Shown: positions 23,100 to 30,740 of the stretch, in pieces
Layout: each line of letters starts with the position of its first letter
Position numbering within the stretch: the stretch's first letter is position 1
Assembly (NCBI GenBank): GCA_031274285.1
Contig: JAISQJ010000124.1
Span: forward strand, 1-33,159
Direction: 5' to 3'
DNA: 33,159 bases
DNA from: Treponema sp.
GTDB taxonomy: Bacteria > Spirochaetota > Spirochaetia > Treponematales > Breznakiellaceae
Made by a program: the position numbers and the translations under genes
Notes under the pieces: generated by a model
Told to the model about the DNA's origin: nothing
Databases searched by the model: none
The model's input: only the letters and a program-made list of their open reading frames with translations

Positions 23100-24646
23100 A
23101 AGAGCGGATCATTATCTTAGGGGCCGGCGTCATGCAGGGGCCGGTCATCGGCATAGCAAAGGAAATGGGGCTTTACACCGTGGTGGTGGATGCGGATGAC
23201 CAGGCCGTCAACGTGCCCATGGCGGATCGCTTTGAACGGATCGATCTTAAGGACAAGGAGGGCATCGAAGCCCTGGGCCGTTCCCTCCTTGACCGCGGCG
23301 GCCTTGGGGGGATCATGACCGCGGGGACGGATTTTTCCGCCTCCGTGGCCTGGGTAGCGGAACGGCTGGGCCTGCCGGGGATCCCCTACGAGGCCGCCCT
23401 GAACGCGTCGGACAAGGGGCGGATGCGCGGCTGCTTTGCAAGGGCCGGGATTCCTTCCCCGGCTTACCGGGTGCTCTCCGGCCCCGCCGAATCCCCGGAG
23501 GGCCTTTCCCTGCCGGCGGTGGTGAAACCCGTGGACAACATGGGGAGCCGGGGCTGCCGCCGGGTGGATTCCCCCACGGAAATGGCGGCGGCCCTGGGCG
23601 AGGCCCTGGGCTTTTCCCGTTCCCGCCGGGCCATCGTGGAAGATTTTATCGAAGGGCCGGAATTTTCGGTGGACGCCATTGTCTACGATGAGGAGATAAC
23701 TATCTGCGGCCTGGCTGACCGGCATATCTTCTTCCCCCCCTATTTCATCGAGATGGGCCACACCATGCCCAGCAATTTCCCCCAGGGGGACCAGGACGCC
23801 ATGCTGGAGACCTTTAAGGCCGCGGTCCGGGCCCTGGGAATCGCCGGGAAGGGCCGCCGGGGGGCCGCCAAGGGGGATGTAAAACTCAGCCCCAGGGGCC
23901 CCATGATCGGGGAAGTGGCGGCCCGGCTCTCCGGGGGCTACATGTCCGGCTGGACCTACCCCTATGCCTCCGGGGTCCGGCCCATCCGGGGGGCTATCCA
24001 GGCGGCCCTGGGCCGCCGGCCGGACGAACTGGTTCCCAGCCGTTCCTGGACCTGCGCCGAACGGGCCTTTATCTCCATCCCCGGTCGGGTGCGCTCCATT
24101 CAGGGTCTGGAGAAGGCCCGGGCCCCGGAAGGCGTGCGGGACCTCTTCCTCCGGGCGGAAACGGGGAAGGATGTACATTTTCCGGAAAACAACGTTTCCA
24201 AGTGCGGGAACATCATCGCCAGCGCGCCCGGCCGGGACGAGGCGGTCCGCCTGGCGGAGACTGCGGCCCGGTCCGTCCTCATCCGCCTGGAAGTCCGTAA
24301 CCCGGCCACCGATGCCTTCCTGGCTGCGGAAACGGCCTTTCCCCCCAGCGCCTTTACCCTGGGGCCGGAACTCCGGGCCGCCCTGGCCCTGCTCCCCGAT
24401 CCCCCCCTCCGGTCCGGGGACCCCCTGGGTATTGTTCCCTTCCCCGAATTCACCGCCTCCGCCCTCCGGGACTATGCGGGCCGGGGGGTCGAAGAATCCC
24501 TGGATGCGGTCAGGGAGCTTTGCGGCCTGGCCCTGCCCCTGGGGCCGTCCCTGCTGGGAAGAAGCTTTTGGTCCGCCTTTATCCGGGGCGGCTATCAGGG
24601 AGCGGTTTATTTTATCGATAATCTAAGGGCGGAATTCAGGGAGTAA
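23096..24646 (+). CDS. ATP-grasp ligase-like protein
   Basis: The 516-residue protein overlaps the methyltransferase gene by ATGA. A Rossmann-like N-terminus (IIILGAGVMQGPVIGIAKEM) leads to the ATP-grasp core: DKGRMRGCFARAGIPSPAYR, LPAVVKPVDNMGSRGCRRVD, AIVEDFIEGPEFSVDAIVYD and VKLSPRGPMIGEVAARLSGG. This family uses ATP to join a carboxylate to an amine or other nucleophile via an acyl-phosphate. In place of the usual E-x-N-x-R the last motif reads GEVAARLSGG. The ~200-residue C-terminal extension has no recognised domain. In this setting it most likely adds an amino acid or other amide to the sugar made by the neighbouring enzymes. It is the last gene of the run. Confidence 0.8.
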   Translation: MKERIIILGAGVMQGPVIGIAKEMGLYTVVVDADDQAVNVPMADRFERIDLKDKEGIEALGRSLLDRGGLGGIMTAGTDFSASVAWVAERLGLPGIPYEAALNASDKGRMRGCFARAGIPSPAYRVLSGPAESPEGLSLPAVVKPVDNMGSRGCRRVDSPTEMAAALGEALGFSRSRRAIVEDFIEGPEFSVDAIVYDEEITICGLADRHIFFPPYFIEMGHTMPSNFPQGDQDAMLETFKAAVRALGIAGKGRRGAAKGDVKLSPRGPMIGEVAARLSGGYMSGWTYPYASGVRPIRGAIQAALGRRPDELVPSRSWTCAERAFISIPGRVRSIQGLEKARAPEGVRDLFLRAETGKDVHFPENNVSKCGNIIASAPGRDEAVRLAETAARSVLIRLEVRNPATDAFLAAETAFPPSAFTLGPELRAALALLPDPPLRSGDPLGIVPFPEFTASALRDYAGRGVEESLDAVRELCGLALPLGPSLLGRSFWSAFIRGGYQGAVYFIDNLRAEFRE

Positions 24647-24652
24647 TGGTAC

Positions 24653-25762
24653 GTGCTTAGTGTAAAGTCAAAAACAGCCCTTACTCTTCTTCTCTTCTGG
24701 GGGGCCCTCGCTCTCATGGGCGCGGAAAACCTGGGAAATTCCGGCCCCTTCACCCTGGACGATACCCTGGCCCTCCTGGGGAGGCGGAATGAAGCCGCCC
24801 GGAGCCTGCCGGCGGAATTCCGCTGGGACCCCTTCTTCAGCGCCGGGGTCTTCAGCACCGCGGCCCACAACCTGTCTTTCCGGGCCGGGGAGCCGGGGGA
24901 ACAGGGCTTTTTCCTCCTGGACGGCAAGGACCTGTACCCGGTCCAGGCCCCCTACCTGTCCCAGGGCCTGCTGTATTTTCCGGAGGACTTTGTTACCCTG
25001 GCGGAAAAGGTCCTCTTTCCCCAGCCGGAAAGGGCCCCCGCGGCGGAGGCCGGGTCCTTTAGGATTGCGGCGATCATCGTGGACCCCGGTCACGGGGGCA
25101 AGGACCCCGGCGCCATCGGCAGATTCACCGGGAACGGACATTCCTGGTCCCTAATCGAAAAGGACATAACCCTCAAGGTATCCAGGGAGGTCCACGCCCT
25201 CCTCAGCCGGACCTACCCCGGCAAGCGGATACTCCTTACCAGGGATCGGGATGTGTTCCCCAGCCTGGCGGAACGGGTGGAACTGGCCAACTCGGTTTCC
25301 CTGCCGGAAAACGAGGCGGTGATCTTCATTTCGATTCACGCCAATTCCTCCTTCAACAAGAACGCTCGGGGCTTCGAGGTTTGGTACCTGGACCCCAATT
25401 ACCGCCGGGAACTCATCGACAAATCGAAATACGGGGAATCCGCGGCCATTGTAAACAGCATGATGGAAGAGGAATTTACCACCGAAAGCATCATGATGGG
25501 CCAGAATATCCTCAACCGCATGGGTCAGGCCGTGGGGAATGCGACTCCCAGCCGGGGGCTCAAGGCGGAAAAATGGTTCGTGGTAAGGAATGCCCAGATG
25601 CCCGCGGTCCTGGTTGAACTGCCCTTTGTCACCAACGAGCGGGATGCGGCGATCATGGCCGATGACGCTTACTTGAAGCTATTCGCCGATGCGATCTATA
25701 AGGGGATTGTGGATTTTGTAGGGGCCTTTGAGCGGACCGGAGGGTTTACCGCCATCCAATGA
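24653..25762 (+). CDS. N-acetylmuramoyl-L-alanine amidase (Amidase_3)
   Basis: This periplasmic zinc amidase cleaves the bond between MurNAc and the peptide stem. A signal sequence (TALTLLLFWGALALMGAEN) precedes a ~110-residue N-terminal domain of unknown role and the catalytic domain from ~138. Zinc and catalytic residues are H147 (DPGHGGKDPG), E169 (LIEKDI), H229 (SIHANSS) and E322 (LVELPFVTN). The start is GTG at 24653 with AGGGAG 9 bases upstream. It overlaps the GerMN gene by ATGA. The order amidase - GerMN - flaA, as I recall it from T. pallidum TP0247-TP0249, suggests a conserved envelope/flagellum function such as opening the wall for periplasmic flagella. Confidence 0.93.
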   Translation: MLSVKSKTALTLLLFWGALALMGAENLGNSGPFTLDDTLALLGRRNEAARSLPAEFRWDPFFSAGVFSTAAHNLSFRAGEPGEQGFFLLDGKDLYPVQAPYLSQGLLYFPEDFVTLAEKVLFPQPERAPAAEAGSFRIAAIIVDPGHGGKDPGAIGRFTGNGHSWSLIEKDITLKVSREVHALLSRTYPGKRILLTRDRDVFPSLAERVELANSVSLPENEAVIFISIHANSSFNKNARGFEVWYLDPNYRRELIDKSKYGESAAIVNSMMEEEFTTESIMMGQNILNRMGQAVGNATPSRGLKAEKWFVVRNAQMPAVLVELPFVTNERDAAIMADDAYLKLFADAIYKGIVDFVGAFERTGGFTAIQ

Positions 25763-26289
25763 GCCTGAAAAACAGCCTTTTTTTTATACTCCGCTTCTTT
25801 AAGGCAAAGGGCAGACGCCGTTTGACCTTTCTTATCCTGATCGGCCTCTTTGCCCTGGGGGATTTTCTGCTTATGGGGCTTGTACGGCGCACTTTTGTCT
25901 TTTATTTTGTGTCGGATCGGTCGATAATTGTTGAAGATCGAATGCTTCGGCGTTCGGAGAGCCGGGAAAGCGACATAACCCGGTATGTGGAGGAATTCCT
26001 CCTGGGGCCCGGATCTCCGGATCTTGCCCCCCTCTTTCCCAGGGAGACACGGCTGCGGAGCCTGTTGTACCGGGACGGCGTGGTTTATGCGGACCTTTCC
26101 GAATCTGCGGCATTGCCCTTTTCGGAGCAGGGGCCCGGGGACCTTGGCCAGGGGCTTGCCGGGAGTTTTGAGACCCTGTACCGGGGAATCAGGCGGAATT
26201 TTCCCTATGTCCGGGATGTCAGGCTTTTTGTCGCCGGGAACGCTGCCTTTTCGGGGGAGTTTGGGGAAAAGGAAGCCCCGGGGCCGTAA
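25759..26289 (+). CDS. membrane-anchored GerMN-domain protein
   Basis: The 176-residue protein has a basic N-terminus and one membrane segment (residues ~22-42, FLILIGLFALGDFLLMGLV). It then has a GerMN-type domain with YVEEFLLGPGSPDLAPLFPR, LRSLLYRDGVVYADLS and, at the end, LYRGIRRNFPYVRDVRLFVA. GerMN domains are found beside amidases in sporulators and non-sporulators and are thought to bind wall components. ATGA overlap with the amidase implies a functional pair. A short spacer with a strong promoter separates it from flaA. Confidence 0.8.
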   Translation: MSLKNSLFFILRFFKAKGRRRLTFLILIGLFALGDFLLMGLVRRTFVFYFVSDRSIIVEDRMLRRSESRESDITRYVEEFLLGPGSPDLAPLFPRETRLRSLLYRDGVVYADLSESAALPFSEQGPGDLGQGLAGSFETLYRGIRRNFPYVRDVRLFVAGNAAFSGEFGEKEAPGP

Positions 26290-26307
26290 GAATTTAGGAT
26301 AAAGCCG

Positions 26308-26335
26308 TTGACAAATCCCCTGGGGTTTGTATACT
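26308..26335 (+). promoter_or_regulatory. strong sigma-70-type promoter of flaA
   Basis: TTGACA (26308-26313) and TATACT (26330-26335) are spaced by 16 bases. The spacer is itself an imperfect palindrome (AAATCCCCTGGGGTTT, 26314-26329), a possible operator. AAAGGAG precedes the flaA ATG at 26398, leaving a ~55-base leader. No sigma-28 flagellar promoter motif was seen, which fits the known sigma-70 class expression of FlaA in spirochaetes. Confidence 0.7.
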
Positions 26336-26397
26336 TTAGGGGTAAATGGTTTGATCATTAACGCATCCCGACGGATGTGGGTAGAAAGGAGTAATGA

Positions 26398-27456
26398 ATG
26401 AAACGGATGTTCATTCTTGTTGCCGTTGTGTTGTTTCTGACGGGTTCCCTCTTTGCGGATGAGGCGATTTTGATTGACTTCTCCGTGCTGGGAGCGGATA
26501 TCCTGGCTAACCAGGATGGTGAGCCAACGCAGAATAGCCGTACCCTTATGGATTTCCGAAACGTTGCCGGTCAGGGTTACACCCCGGATCAGTACGCGGT
26601 GATGAAAACATCACTTGCCCTCCCAAACTGGGAGGTAAGCCTGTCCTCATCTTCCCGGACGGTGGAGAATATCGGTAACAGTTATGTCCGGTCCTCCGCA
26701 TCCCAGCAGTGGGGCAGTGTCATGGGTGTCCGGATCCACTACCCGCTGGGGCCCAACTATTCCAAGGCATGGATTCGGCCTCCCTTTGAGATTCCCGCCT
26801 TTGAACCCCAGGCCAATATCGATGAAGACGGGAACATTGAACCGGCGGACGGGGACGGCATTACAGGCCCCAGCCGTTTTGAGGCTCCCACCGGCGATGA
26901 CGGCAGGATCGATCCCACCCAGCCCGCCTATGGGGTTGTGAAGAACGTGGGAACCATCAAATCGGTCGAAGTTAACGCCTACGGCCTTAATTTCCCCCAC
27001 GGCCTGTCCATTATCCTTATCGACAGCCAGGGAAACGAAAAAACCTATTTCATGGGCTACCTGAACTATGAAGGCTGGAAACCCCTGCGCTGGAACAATC
27101 CCCAGTACATTTCCGAGGTACGGAACCGGGAACTGCGGATCTATCCCCTCTATCCCTTCTCAACACCCTTTGTAAAGTTCGGCGGTTTCATTCTCCACCG
27201 GGATGCCGACGCTATCGGCGGTGATTTTATCAGCTACTTCAAGGATGTAAAGCTCATCTACGACCGCGCCGTAGCCGATCCCGACAGGGATATTAACGAT
27301 GAGGCCATTTGGCACATCATTTACGACCGGGAGACGCAGAAAAAGACCTATGAGATGGAACGGTTCGGCAAGAATCAGGTTCTCCGGTACCTGGAGGAGC
27401 AGAAGCGGGCCAAGGAAGATGCGTTTACTCCTACGCCTACCCCGGACAGTAATTAA
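26398..27456 (+). CDS. flaA: flagellar filament outer-layer (sheath) protein FlaA
   Basis: FlaA coats the FlaB core of the periplasmic flagellum in spirochaetes. A signal peptide (MKRMFILVAVVLFLTGSLFA) precedes a mature start DEAILIDFSVLGADI. Family signatures include NSRTLMDFRNVAGQGYTPDQ, MGVRIHYPLGPNYSKAWIRP, KSVEVNAYGLNFPHGLSIIL, MGYLNYEGWKPLRWNNPQYI, RIYPLYPFSTPFVKFGGF and ISYFKDVKLIYDRAV. The 352-residue length matches the ~37-kDa class. The C-terminus is a charged tail ending TPTPTPDSN. It is monocistronic, with its own promoter (26308) and a strong terminator (27491). The glycan-type gene cluster lies just upstream, with the amidase and GerMN genes in between. Confidence 0.95.
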   Translation: MKRMFILVAVVLFLTGSLFADEAILIDFSVLGADILANQDGEPTQNSRTLMDFRNVAGQGYTPDQYAVMKTSLALPNWEVSLSSSSRTVENIGNSYVRSSASQQWGSVMGVRIHYPLGPNYSKAWIRPPFEIPAFEPQANIDEDGNIEPADGDGITGPSRFEAPTGDDGRIDPTQPAYGVVKNVGTIKSVEVNAYGLNFPHGLSIILIDSQGNEKTYFMGYLNYEGWKPLRWNNPQYISEVRNRELRIYPLYPFSTPFVKFGGFILHRDADAIGGDFISYFKDVKLIYDRAVADPDRDINDEAIWHIIYDRETQKKTYEMERFGKNQVLRYLEEQKRAKEDAFTPTPTPDSN

Positions 27457-27490
27457 CCAGTAATGTAAAGGGGCGGTCTCGCCCGTGTAT

Positions 27491-27521
27491 AAAAAGGCTG
27501 TCGCGAGACAGCCTTTTTTTT
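27491..27521 (+). terminator. intrinsic terminator of flaA
   Basis: AAAAAGGCTGTC (27491-27502) pairs with GACAGCCTTTTT around GCGA, followed by a run of eight T in total up to 27521. This is a classic Rho-independent terminator 35 bases after the flaA stop codon. Confidence 0.9.
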
Positions 27522-27542
27522 CGGCTGATCTTGTGGTATCGT

Positions 27543-28793
27543 ATGAAAGTAGATTTACCGCCGCCGAGCCGGAAGGTTCTGCGGGACGAATATGAAAAAT
27601 ACAAAGAACTCCGGACCTTAGTTATCCGTGATCTGGAATCCTATCTGGAATCGAAGTTTTCCCATCTTGGCTCGCGGCTCCTGGCAAAGGGCCGGCTTAA
27701 GGATTTTGCCAGCTTCTATAAAAAACACCTTGGAATTCTTAAATCAAAGGCCGGCCGGTCAAAAGATTTCGACTATCCGCCGGTAATTACCGACCTCATC
27801 GGTATTAGGGTGGTGTGCCCCTTTCTGGAAGACATGAAGGAGGCGGAGAAGATCATCAAGGATGATTTTGAGGTGGTGGAAATAGAACGCAAGGGGGCGG
27901 GCTATTCCTTTAAGGAGTTCGGCTACGAGTCCACCCATTTTCTGGTGATCATCCCCCGGCATATTTTAGCGGCCCGCGGGGATTGCCTCTGCCAAATCGC
28001 GGAAATTCAGGTCCGTACCATCCTCCAGGATGCCTGGGCGGAAGTGGAACACGAACTGGTCTACAAAGCGGAATTTACCCCCTTCGATGAACCCATGAAA
28101 CGGAAACTGGCGGCGGTGAATGCCAGCCTTTCCCTGGCGGATACCATTTTTCAGGAGATCCGCGCCTACCAGCGCCAGCTTAACGGGGAATTGGGAAAAC
28201 GGAGGGATTCGTTTTATAGAATTATTGAAGAATCCACCGACGCCCTGCTTTTGCCGGAGCAGGAAGATGTAAAAATAAGGGACTCCGGGGTCCAGGATAC
28301 CCAGCGTCCTATTTCAGGCGGCACCGTGGACGATATGCTCCTTAACGCCCTCTATGCCCATAACAAGAACCGCTTTGACGAGGCCATTACCTTCTATAGC
28401 CGTATTCTGGAAATGAAAATAGACGATGCAATCCGATCCCTTATCCACAAGCACCGGGGCATGGCCTACTTTGCCCAATCCATGTACCAGGATGCCATTG
28501 ATGATTTTTCCAGCTCCCTCGAGTGGGATAAAAAATCTTATAAGGCCGCCTATTACCGGGGGGTGGTCCGGGCGGTTATGCGAAGCTATGCCCAGGCGGT
28601 GGAAGATTTTTCCCTTTCCCTTTCCCTTAATCCTTATCAGGCTTTTTGCCTTTTCAGGAGGGGACAGGCCTATTACCATATCGGAGATTATCCGGCGGCC
28701 CTGGCGGACTGCGAAGCTTCGCTGGATTTAGAGCCGGAAAATGAAGCGGTGCACAAATTTCGGAAAATAATACGAAATAAATTAAAAATGTAA
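27543..28793 (+). CDS. small alarmone synthetase-type RelA/SpoT protein with C-terminal TPRs
   Basis: The frame is open from a TTG at 27531; ATG at 27543 (MKVDLPPPSRKVLR) is preferred, although the ribosome binding site is poor. Residues ~40-200 form a RelA_SpoT synthetase domain: SRLLAKGRLKDFASFYKK, VITDLIGIRVVCPF, FGYESTHFLVIIP and IAEIQVRTILQDAWAEVEHE. No hydrolase (HD) domain, TGS or ACT domain is present, so it should only make (p)ppGpp or a related nucleotide. Residues ~265-410 contain about four TPR units (NALYAHNKNRFDEAITFYSR, SSLEWDKKSYKAAYYRGVVR, SLSLNPYQAFCLFRRGQAYY), a protein-binding platform unusual for small alarmone synthetases. It begins 22 bases after the flaA terminator. 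Confidence 0.88.
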   Translation: MKVDLPPPSRKVLRDEYEKYKELRTLVIRDLESYLESKFSHLGSRLLAKGRLKDFASFYKKHLGILKSKAGRSKDFDYPPVITDLIGIRVVCPFLEDMKEAEKIIKDDFEVVEIERKGAGYSFKEFGYESTHFLVIIPRHILAARGDCLCQIAEIQVRTILQDAWAEVEHELVYKAEFTPFDEPMKRKLAAVNASLSLADTIFQEIRAYQRQLNGELGKRRDSFYRIIEESTDALLLPEQEDVKIRDSGVQDTQRPISGGTVDDMLLNALYAHNKNRFDEAITFYSRILEMKIDDAIRSLIHKHRGMAYFAQSMYQDAIDDFSSSLEWDKKSYKAAYYRGVVRAVMRSYAQAVEDFSLSLSLNPYQAFCLFRRGQAYYHIGDYPAALADCEASLDLEPENEAVHKFRKIIRNKLKM

Positions 28794-28794
28794 C

Positions 28795-28822
28795 GTGACA
28801 GACAAAAACTTTACACTATTAT
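28795..28822 (+). promoter_or_regulatory. candidate promoter of the peptide transporter operon
   Basis: GTGACA (28795-28800) and TATTAT (28817-28822) are separated by 16 bases, each one mismatch from consensus. They start 1 base after the stop of the alarmone gene and lie ~75 bases before the binding-protein ATG. The leader contains an imperfect stem around 28855-28877 (TACCGGAAAGCGGTA). Confidence 0.5.
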
Positions 28823-28897
28823 GATCTCTATGACAGCTTATGATTCTCTGGCAGTACCGGAAAGCGGTACGGAGATCGTTTTATTGTGGAGTGAAAA

Positions 28898-30682
28898 ATG
28901 GTGTTAAGAAAAAGTCTTGTTATTGTCGTAACAGTATTACTGCTGGTGTTATGCGGTGTATGCATTGCGTCCTGTACGGGAGGGGGCTCTTCGTCAAGCC
29001 CGGGTTCTTCGGCCCGGGGAAGCCTTCCCCGGAATGAAACTTTTTACCTAAACGGCATGCTCTGGGGCGCGGTAACCCAATGGAATCCCTACAGCACCGG
29101 CGGTATGACCTTTGGAATTTCCCTAAACAGTTCACTGGCACGGCAGCTCATTTACGAAACCCTGTTCCTGTACAATCTGCTGGACGGAAAATTGTATCCC
29201 CATCTGGGAGACAGTTATACCTGGGAAGGCCAGACCCTTACGATTGCCCTGGACAGGAATGTTAAGTTCAGTGACGGTACGCCTATGACCGCCGCCGATG
29301 TGGTTAATTCTTATATGCTGCAGAAAAACTATCAGACCCTGTATTCCGGTTACTGGTCCTACATTGAAAGTGTATCGGCCCTTGATGATCACACCGTAGT
29401 GATCAAGGCCAATCCGAATAACTGGAATCCCAAGCTGGTAGAAGTAACCCTGGCGGCCCTGTATATTACCCCCAAGCACGTGTGGGATAAGATCACCGCC
29501 GAAGCCGGAACGGATCGCATGGCCGTAGCCCGGTACACCAACCAGAATCCCATCGCCACCGGTCCCTATAAGCCCCTTACCTGGGATGAAACCAAGGCGG
29601 TCCTCCAGCGGGTAGATACCTACTGGGGGAAGGATTCCCCTAAATTCGGCAAGCTCCCGGCCCCAAAATATGTAGCCCACAACGTGTACAAGGACAATGC
29701 CACCGGGGACGCGGCATTCCGGGCCGGGGAAGTTGACATGTCCCAGCAGTTCATCGCCTCCGTATGGACCTTCCCCAAGGAGGTGGAGACCTTTATTTCC
29801 AAGCCGCCCTATTATTTCCCCGGCGCTATTCCCATGCTGGTGTTTAATACCAAGAGGCCCGGCCTGGATGATCCGGTGGTCCGCAGGGCTATCGGTATGT
29901 CCCTGGATTATGAAACCATCGGGCAGAATGCCATGTCCGGTTATACCGCCAAGATGGTGCCCTCCCTCATGCTCCCGGTTCCCGCGGAGCAGGTCCTCAT
30001 CGATGCGGAAGCCCTTAAACCTTATCAGTGGAACGGAGTGTTGCAGGAAGCTATCGCCGCGGCTAATAAGCTGCTGGACGATGCCGGCTGGATAAAGGGC
30101 GCCGATGGTATCCGCGCCAAGGGAGCGGTAAGGCTTTCGTTCCAGGCCGAATGTCCCACGGGCTGGTCCGACTGGAATGCCACCCTGGAAGTGGTTGCCC
30201 AGGCCGGGCAGAAGATCGGCATCGATATTAAGACGTATTTTCCCCAGCAGACCGTTTGGCAGAGCGATAAGGACAACGGCAGTTTTGATATAATTATGAA
30301 CGCCTACGGCGGTCCCGGCCCCGCTTCCCCCTGGAACCGGGCCTACCAGGCCATGGGAAGCAAGGATATTCCCCCCGAGGGAACCCCCAATAATATTCAG
30401 AACCTGGGCCGCTGGATGAACGACGAGGTTAATGGAATCCTCGCTCAAATTACCGTGGAGAACGATGCGGCCAAGCTCAAGCAGCTTTGGACCCGGCTGA
30501 ACATCATCTACCTGCAGGAAATGCCGGTAGCGGGGCTTATGTACCGGCCCGCCCTATTCCACACCACCAACAACACCGTATGGACCGGATTTCCCAAACT
30601 CAACGACGGTTCCAATATTCCGCCTACCCTTTGTACTGACGGTTACGGGATCAAGGGTCTGTATAACTTAAAAGCGAGATAA
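28898..30682 (+). CDS. family 5 (peptide-type) ABC transporter substrate-binding lipoprotein
   Basis: The 594-residue protein carries a lipoprotein signal (residues 5-26, ending I-A-S-C with C26 as lipid site). A Ser/Gly-rich linker and the solute-binding fold follow. Family 5 markers are LIYETLFLYNLLDGKLYPHL, SYTWEGQTLTIALDRNVKFS, DGTPMTAADVVNSYML, RVDTYWGKDSPKFGKLPAPK and PVVRRAIGMSLDYETIG. The closest types carry peptides, but oligosaccharide-binding members look alike, so the substrate is left open. TGGAG lies 7 bases before the ATG. A terminator follows (30687), then two permease genes and an ATPase gene. The binding protein is likely made in excess of the membrane part. Confidence 0.92.
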   Translation: MVLRKSLVIVVTVLLLVLCGVCIASCTGGGSSSSPGSSARGSLPRNETFYLNGMLWGAVTQWNPYSTGGMTFGISLNSSLARQLIYETLFLYNLLDGKLYPHLGDSYTWEGQTLTIALDRNVKFSDGTPMTAADVVNSYMLQKNYQTLYSGYWSYIESVSALDDHTVVIKANPNNWNPKLVEVTLAALYITPKHVWDKITAEAGTDRMAVARYTNQNPIATGPYKPLTWDETKAVLQRVDTYWGKDSPKFGKLPAPKYVAHNVYKDNATGDAAFRAGEVDMSQQFIASVWTFPKEVETFISKPPYYFPGAIPMLVFNTKRPGLDDPVVRRAIGMSLDYETIGQNAMSGYTAKMVPSLMLPVPAEQVLIDAEALKPYQWNGVLQEAIAAANKLLDDAGWIKGADGIRAKGAVRLSFQAECPTGWSDWNATLEVVAQAGQKIGIDIKTYFPQQTVWQSDKDNGSFDIIMNAYGGPGPASPWNRAYQAMGSKDIPPEGTPNNIQNLGRWMNDEVNGILAQITVENDAAKLKQLWTRLNIIYLQEMPVAGLMYRPALFHTTNNTVWTGFPKLNDGSNIPPTLCTDGYGIKGLYNLKAR

Positions 30683-30686
30683 AAGC

Positions 30687-30727
30687 CCGGGACAGGGGCC
30701 GGCGGTCCCTGTCCCGGTTTCTTTTTT
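30687..30727 (+). terminator. intrinsic terminator between binding-protein and permease genes
   Basis: CCGGGACAGGG (30687-30697) pairs with CCCTGTCCCGG (30707-30717) around a 9-base loop, followed by TTTCTTTTTT. It lies inside the transporter operon, so partial read-through would set a high ratio of binding protein to permease. Confidence 0.9.
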
Positions 30728-30740
30728 GTGAGGTTTTTCC

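Noticed and set aside
28840-29037. 65-codon open frame before the binding-protein gene
   Set aside because: It overlaps the lipoprotein signal peptide coding region in another frame and lacks a ribosome binding site.
29132-30448. 438-codon open frame on the minus strand
   Set aside because: Antisense to the binding-protein gene; composition typical of a shadow frame.
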